Source: Callipepla californica brunnescens (Eukaryota > Chordata > Aves > Galliformes > Odontophoridae). Taken from it: a stretch of DNA of 64,000 nucleotides. Positions 59,467 to 64,000 of this stretch are shown in pieces. The DNA is taken from positions 372,001 to 436,000 of the forward strand of contig JALIRH010000013.1 in NCBI GenBank assembly GCA_023055505.1, in the 5' to 3' direction. Position numbers and translations under genes: made by a program. The notes under the pieces were generated by a model, which was given only the letters and a program-made list of their open reading frames with translations, ran no database searches and was not told the DNA's origin. How positions within the stretch are numbered: the first letter of the stretch is position 1; every line of letters begins with the position of its first letter.

Positions 59467-59628
59467 TCTCACTCCAATGATAGGACGAAGAGAAGGTTCT
59501 TTAATGTATGTGTACCCGATGGCAAGATTAAAACACAACGGGTCAAATGTCAGCCCAACCAGTTTATTACAAATTGTAGTTGCTTAGGGATATGGGGAAG
59601 GGAAAACAGATGATAGAAAAGAGATAAT
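59467..59628 (-). mobile_element. LTR, family B, end fragment
   Basis: CTCACTCCAATGATAGGACG, ATTAAAACACAACGGGTCAA, AACCAGTTTATTACAAATTG and TTAGGGATATGGGGAAGGGA align to the left ~160 bp of the other family B LTRs. The remainder is absent. Confidence 0.75.
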
Positions 59629-61259
59629 TTAATTTTCAAACACAGGCCATCTAATCTATTTTCTTATCTTAACTTGACAACAAATTTTGTGGCCTCCACA
59701 TTTTGTTCTTGAGCTTGCATTTATACAAGCCTTCTATCCTTCAGTTTATATCAGCTCAAGTTGTTCTCACAATATTATCATGACTCAAAAGAGCAACAGG
59801 ACTGTATAAGTCTGTTACCTGTGTTCATGCATGAAATATTCTACCAGTCTCTATAAAATTCATCTCATGTTTACAAGGTGGTTACAAAAACAATAAAAAG
59901 ATCAACACAAAAGGTATATTTTCTATCAGTTCGTGTGTTATCTATCAACGCTATCTGATTTTTTTGTATATGCACCTAATCAGCACCAGCCGGTTTAATG
60001 AAGTTTATGCTGTACTTCAGTAACTATGAATTAAGAATCGAAAGATATATCTGCACTCAAAATCTAAGTATAGTTAATTAAACCAACATATGTGAATTTG
60101 AAGTGAATTAACTAAATTAAATCCTGTTGTGTCTACTGATAAAAATGAAGACCTGTTTGATTCATTTAAGGTTAATTCACTTGTGAAGTGATAGATTACA
60201 CAATTTTCTAACAAACTAATTAACTGAACAGATATTCTACACCCCTTCTTTACATGAGACCTAATTCATTGTGCTTTATCTGCAGTGGTTTCTCACTAAC
60301 TTGAGCAAATAACTTTGGTCAGAAAAGAATGATGAATATTGTTTCCATTGTCTTTATAGCAAACTATATTCTTCTGTGTGCAAATGTAGACAAAATCCAC
60401 TTTAATCTTCTCATAGCAAATGTAAGAAGGATTCAAGATACATTATGCAACTTGGGTATCCTTTCTGGCAACAAGCTTCAGTGTCTCTATGCTTAACTTT
60501 TTTGTTTTCTTTTTCTAGATCCATAGTGAGATTTTGGAAAGGGTGTTTCAAAACTGTTGGCCTAATTAAATGGAATTCAGTGACGGGTGCCTTCCTTATA
60601 GGCAGGGGCAGATGCAATACTCTCAGAAAGCAGGAGAACAGGGGAACAGACTGCAGGCTATAGCCATTTCATGATTCCCAGACATATATTGCCCCTTCCT
60701 GGCTATATCAGGTCAACGACAGGCAAATATGCTTGTACTGAGCCATGTGAACTAAGAGAGACAGCAGGTGGATGAAAAACTACAGCTATTAGAAAGCACC
60801 CACTTTCTAGGCTGCTGTGGTGTTGAACTAACAGCTTTTCTCAGCTTTGATCACTCACAAAGCCAGCACAAGACAATGGCTCACAGCTATACCTGGCAGG
60901 TACAGTTGAGAACTGAAACTACGGAATTATGATGGTTGATTTGCAGAACTACAATAGAGCAGAAGGACAGAGACAACGGGGAAAGTAACAAATATATTAC
61001 CCTCATTAAATTAATTAGTGTGCAATGCATGAAGCAAACTGAACCTGATAAAAAAATCTCATCTTTTTACTGCATTAATATTTTGAAAGGTCTCTATTGT
61101 TTATGATGAGGTAGCCTTATGGTCACCAGTCATAATAAGAGATGTGTTGCACTGGGACTGTAAACTCACACTACAAAAAGATTGTCCTTGTTCTAGATTA
61201 TTTAAGAAATGCAATGAGAATTTAACTAGGTTGGGGAAATCGATAATTTCCTTTAAATT
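59629..61259. other. No gene seen
   Basis: AT-rich DNA. Short frames near 60.45 kb on both strands have no recognisable domain. Confidence 0.5.
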
Positions 61260-61342
61260 ATACATACACACACACACAGACACACACATATGTATACATA
61301 TATACGTATACATGCATATATATATTTACATATATACACACA
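61260..61342. repeat. CA/TA microsatellite
   Basis: CACACACACAGACACACACA followed by TATATACGTATACATGCATA-like alternation. Confidence 0.9.
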
Positions 61343-62332
61343 AATAGATAGGAGTGATCTATACTGAAGTTTTCATTGACTTGACAGTAGCTTTCAGGTC
61401 ATGATGAAAAAAAAGACAGTTTCAAGACCTCACAGAAATCCTCTGATCTCCAAAAAATTGTGAGATTAATTTAAAATGTCTCATGAAATAGATAACCTGA
61501 ATGTTTTTTAGTACTCTGACAAGAACTGTTAGGGGTTTGTCTTTTTTTCAGATCTGCTATTCAAGAATGCAAAGAGTCAAACCATCATTTAGAAGGCTCC
61601 TCAGTATATGTAAGTTAAGGGGGAGATAACATGTTATGGATACGGAATTGTTTTACAAGACGCAGGCAAGTATGAACTACTTTATTTAACAGAATCAATT
61701 GAAGCACACAAAAGTTGAGTGACACATATCTCAGATATAATGATGCCAGAGACAAGAATGAATCAGTCACATTTGACAACCCGTTATATCTGGTTCAGAT
61801 AAACTCCTGTCATCTCTTTGTATTTACACAACAAACTGGGACCAATAGAAAACTACCAGGGTACCTGGGATGCTTTGTGCTATGCCCTATTCCTGTAGGG
61901 TAGCTTTTGTAGTTACTGCTTGTTTTGTGCTAAGCTTTGACATTTACAAGATAAGTCAAGCTGCCAAAAGAAGAATAAAAATGTAGGCATGTGGTAAACT
62001 TAATGATAATAAAAAACAACAAAACTCCCCCCCCCCCCTCCCCCAACACAAAACCAAATAAGGGAAATGGGGAAGACTAGCTGCTCAACTAGCTGCTATT
62101 TCAGTACTTCCAGATCTGCTGTTTCCCTGGAATTTAGATGGATGATACATTACCAATATTTACCTGGCAAGTGTTAATATTTTTCTTTAAGGTCTATATT
62201 GATCAAGGATATTACTGACACAGAATATATATATATATATTTTTCAATGCAAATTATGAATTTGCTGGTAAACCTGCCTGTGTCAAAGATAAAGAAATAG
62301 GCAAGTTACGCATAAATCTTTTCAGGTCCTTT
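61343..62332. other. No gene seen; C-rich run 62026-62045, (AT)n 62225-62241
   Basis: AT-rich DNA with a C-rich run and a short AT repeat. Confidence 0.5.
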
Positions 62333-62420
62333 ACACACACACACACACACACGCGCGCGCGCGCACGCACGCACACACATATAAAAATATATAATATTTA
62401 TATATATATATATATAAATA
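62333..62420. repeat. Alternating CA-CG-CA-TA tract
   Basis: (CA)n, then (CG)n of about six units, then ACGCACGCACAC, then a TATA-rich stretch ending in (TA)n. Nearly continuous purine-pyrimidine alternation over ~85 bp. Confidence 0.93.
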
Positions 62421-63599
62421 TAAGACACTAAAACAACCTTTGTAGTATGAGCTATTCTTCCATTTTCTCTAATTGAAAGTTAGATGCATTTTCTCAGCCA
62501 GCAGAGAATTTTCATAGTCAGTAAGTATGTTCCTGGTTTTTCTTATAAAAGCAGAAATATTTCTCTGAGGCTTCCCAAGTAGAAGACTCAGTTCAGACTC
62601 AGATGCAATCTTCTTGAGAGGTTTGGCCTACTCAGATTAAATTCTGTAATCACACACTTGTGTGAAATGATTACTTCTGCTCCTCCTTTTTCCAGAGCTA
62701 TCTAAAATTATATTTTACTTTTAGAAATGACAAGAGCAGGAAATTTTGTTTCATAAGGGAAGATACTTGGCTAGATATTTGAGCACAGGAAGTAATCTTA
62801 CTATTTTACTTAGCAATGATTTTCCCATCTGTCAGTTTGTATGACATGACCTACTCCATTATACTGAATATTTAAGATAATCCATTAACAAAATCTATGT
62901 GCAATCAAGTCACATATTTATACACATACATTCATGCATACTACACTCGATAAATACTTAGTAATTAATCTACTTTCAGTGGGCCATCTCATATCATAAC
63001 CTTTACAAATCAGGGGATCCTGGACCTATTTTCAAATCCCAGGCTACTTATGGTGTGTAATTTAGTGATTTGCTCATAACAATAGGAACTACAATTATGG
63101 ATAGATCAGGGAACAGCTCCTATGCTGTGCATAGTTTTTAACTATGAGTACTGCTCTTTGTAGGCTATTCCTCAAGTTCTCAGTTTAAAAGTAACCCGTA
63201 TCTTTTACCATGTGACACAACTGAATAACCAGGATATCTGTATCCTGTCAGGTTAGTTGCTGGCACTGAGTCTCTTCCAAGCTAGATCCAAGATCATTAG
63301 TGAAAAGATGGGTATTTTTTCATCCAAGATAGGTAAACTTTTCAAAGAAAAAGATGGCACAGTGAAATAAAAACTTCTGCAGAAATGATTAATATTTTCA
63401 TACATTGGTCTTCTTCAGCTGATGATTCCTTTTCCAGTTGTGTATGTATTCCAGATTTTAAACCCAATGCAATGCAAACAGACTGGTACATACATTCAGA
63501 GAAGATAATGACAATGCTGTTGAATTGAACGGCAGAGACAGGTTAGTTCCATTATTAGAGTATGTTTGAAAGCAGACATTTAGTGTACTAGAATAGTAG
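62421..63599. other. No gene seen
   Basis: AT-rich DNA up to the LTR at the right edge. Confidence 0.5.
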
Positions 63600-64000
63600 T
63601 GTCTGTGGTTTATGGGTTGGTTCAGCCCAGTTTCATGACAATTGGAGTGTTGGACCCATGCCCCAGGGAAGGGGAAAGGGGAAAGGGGAAAAGGGAGATG
63701 GGCCTAGAAACAAAACAGCAGCAACGATCTGAGGAGGAAAGCTGATTTACTAAATAAGATATCAGAAAGCAAAATAACACAATATAATACAATATAACTG
63801 GGATTGAAGCTAATAAATCAAATCAAATGAGCAAGAGATAGTGTCTGATAAAATTGAAGGCCATACGCTAAATACTGAAGGTGAGACAGGTAGTGAGCAC
63901 CCACTGCTGGGTCGATCCCCCAAGGGAACGAGAGTATCTCGTGACACGCTTTTTTTATCCTTCCCTCTGAGAGGAAAAATATAAAACTACAAATCAATGC
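63600..64000 (-). mobile_element. LTR, family C, cut by window edge
   Basis: TGTCTGTGGTTTATGGGTTG, then GGTTCAGCCCAGTTTCATGA, the GGGGAAAGGGGAAAGG block, GATTTACTAAATAAGATATC and CACTGCTGGGTCGATCCC, aligned with 333-886 on the same strand. It continues beyond the window, so whether it is a solo LTR or has an interior cannot be judged here. Confidence 0.8.

Noticed and set aside
1..64000. CRISPR arrays, bacterial operons, rRNA or tRNA genes
   Set aside because: None seen. The repeats are eukaryotic mobile elements and microsatellites.

Overview
This window looks like non-coding, AT-rich DNA from a bird. The main evidence is the repeat content: many 5'-truncated CR1 LINEs whose 3' ends carry the ATTCTGTG-type octamer, several endogenous-retrovirus (ERV) LTR families, and a class III (ERVL-like) pol fragment. 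I found no host protein-coding exon, tRNA or rRNA that I can support. Nearly all short open frames are chance frames or relics of mobile elements.

Layout. 1-2.1 kb: two LTRs of one family (family C) in opposite orientations; the first has a perfect 5-bp target duplication. 2.1-28.5 kb: unique AT-rich DNA with CR1 fragments (6.5, 11.3-12.5, 17.2, 18.8 and 24.2-25.9 kb), a probable mariner-like DNA transposon with terminal inverted repeats (17.66-18.20 kb) and a purine microsatellite that switches from 5-mer to 6-mer units (21.48-21.81 kb). 28.5-37.0 kb: ERVL-type LTRs (family B) and a solo LTR (35,346-35,919) of the retrovirus family described next.

38.9-52.15 kb is the centrepiece: a tandem ERV on the minus strand with the structure LTR-internal-LTR-internal-LTR. 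Each LTR is 574 bp, each internal region is 5,763 bp, and the period is exactly 6,337 bp. One 5-bp duplication (GTGAA) flanks the whole array, so it looks like a single insertion enlarged by LTR-LTR recombination. I saw only two base differences between the repeat units. Read 5' to 3' on the minus strand, each internal region holds a tRNA-Trp-type primer binding site, a repeat-rich leader with a candidate splice donor, a broken gag (MGQ start, single CCHC zinc knuckle with a stop inside it), a protease with an LIDTG active site and the first part of RT, a segment of about 0.7 kb of unknown origin where most of RT and RNase H should be, then the RNase H tail and integrase, env lacking most of its TM ectodomain, and a polypurine tract. 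None of these genes is intact. Any copy that moved would have needed proteins supplied by another element.

52.15-64 kb: a mosaic of ERVL-like remnants (possible gag, an LTR piece, RNase H-integrase), several CR1s, a 383-bp LTR with TGTGG/CCACA ends, further family B LTR pieces, microsatellites including a CA/CG/TA tract, and a family C LTR running off the right edge. The genes here do not form a working pathway. The window is a record of retroelement insertion, recombination and decay.
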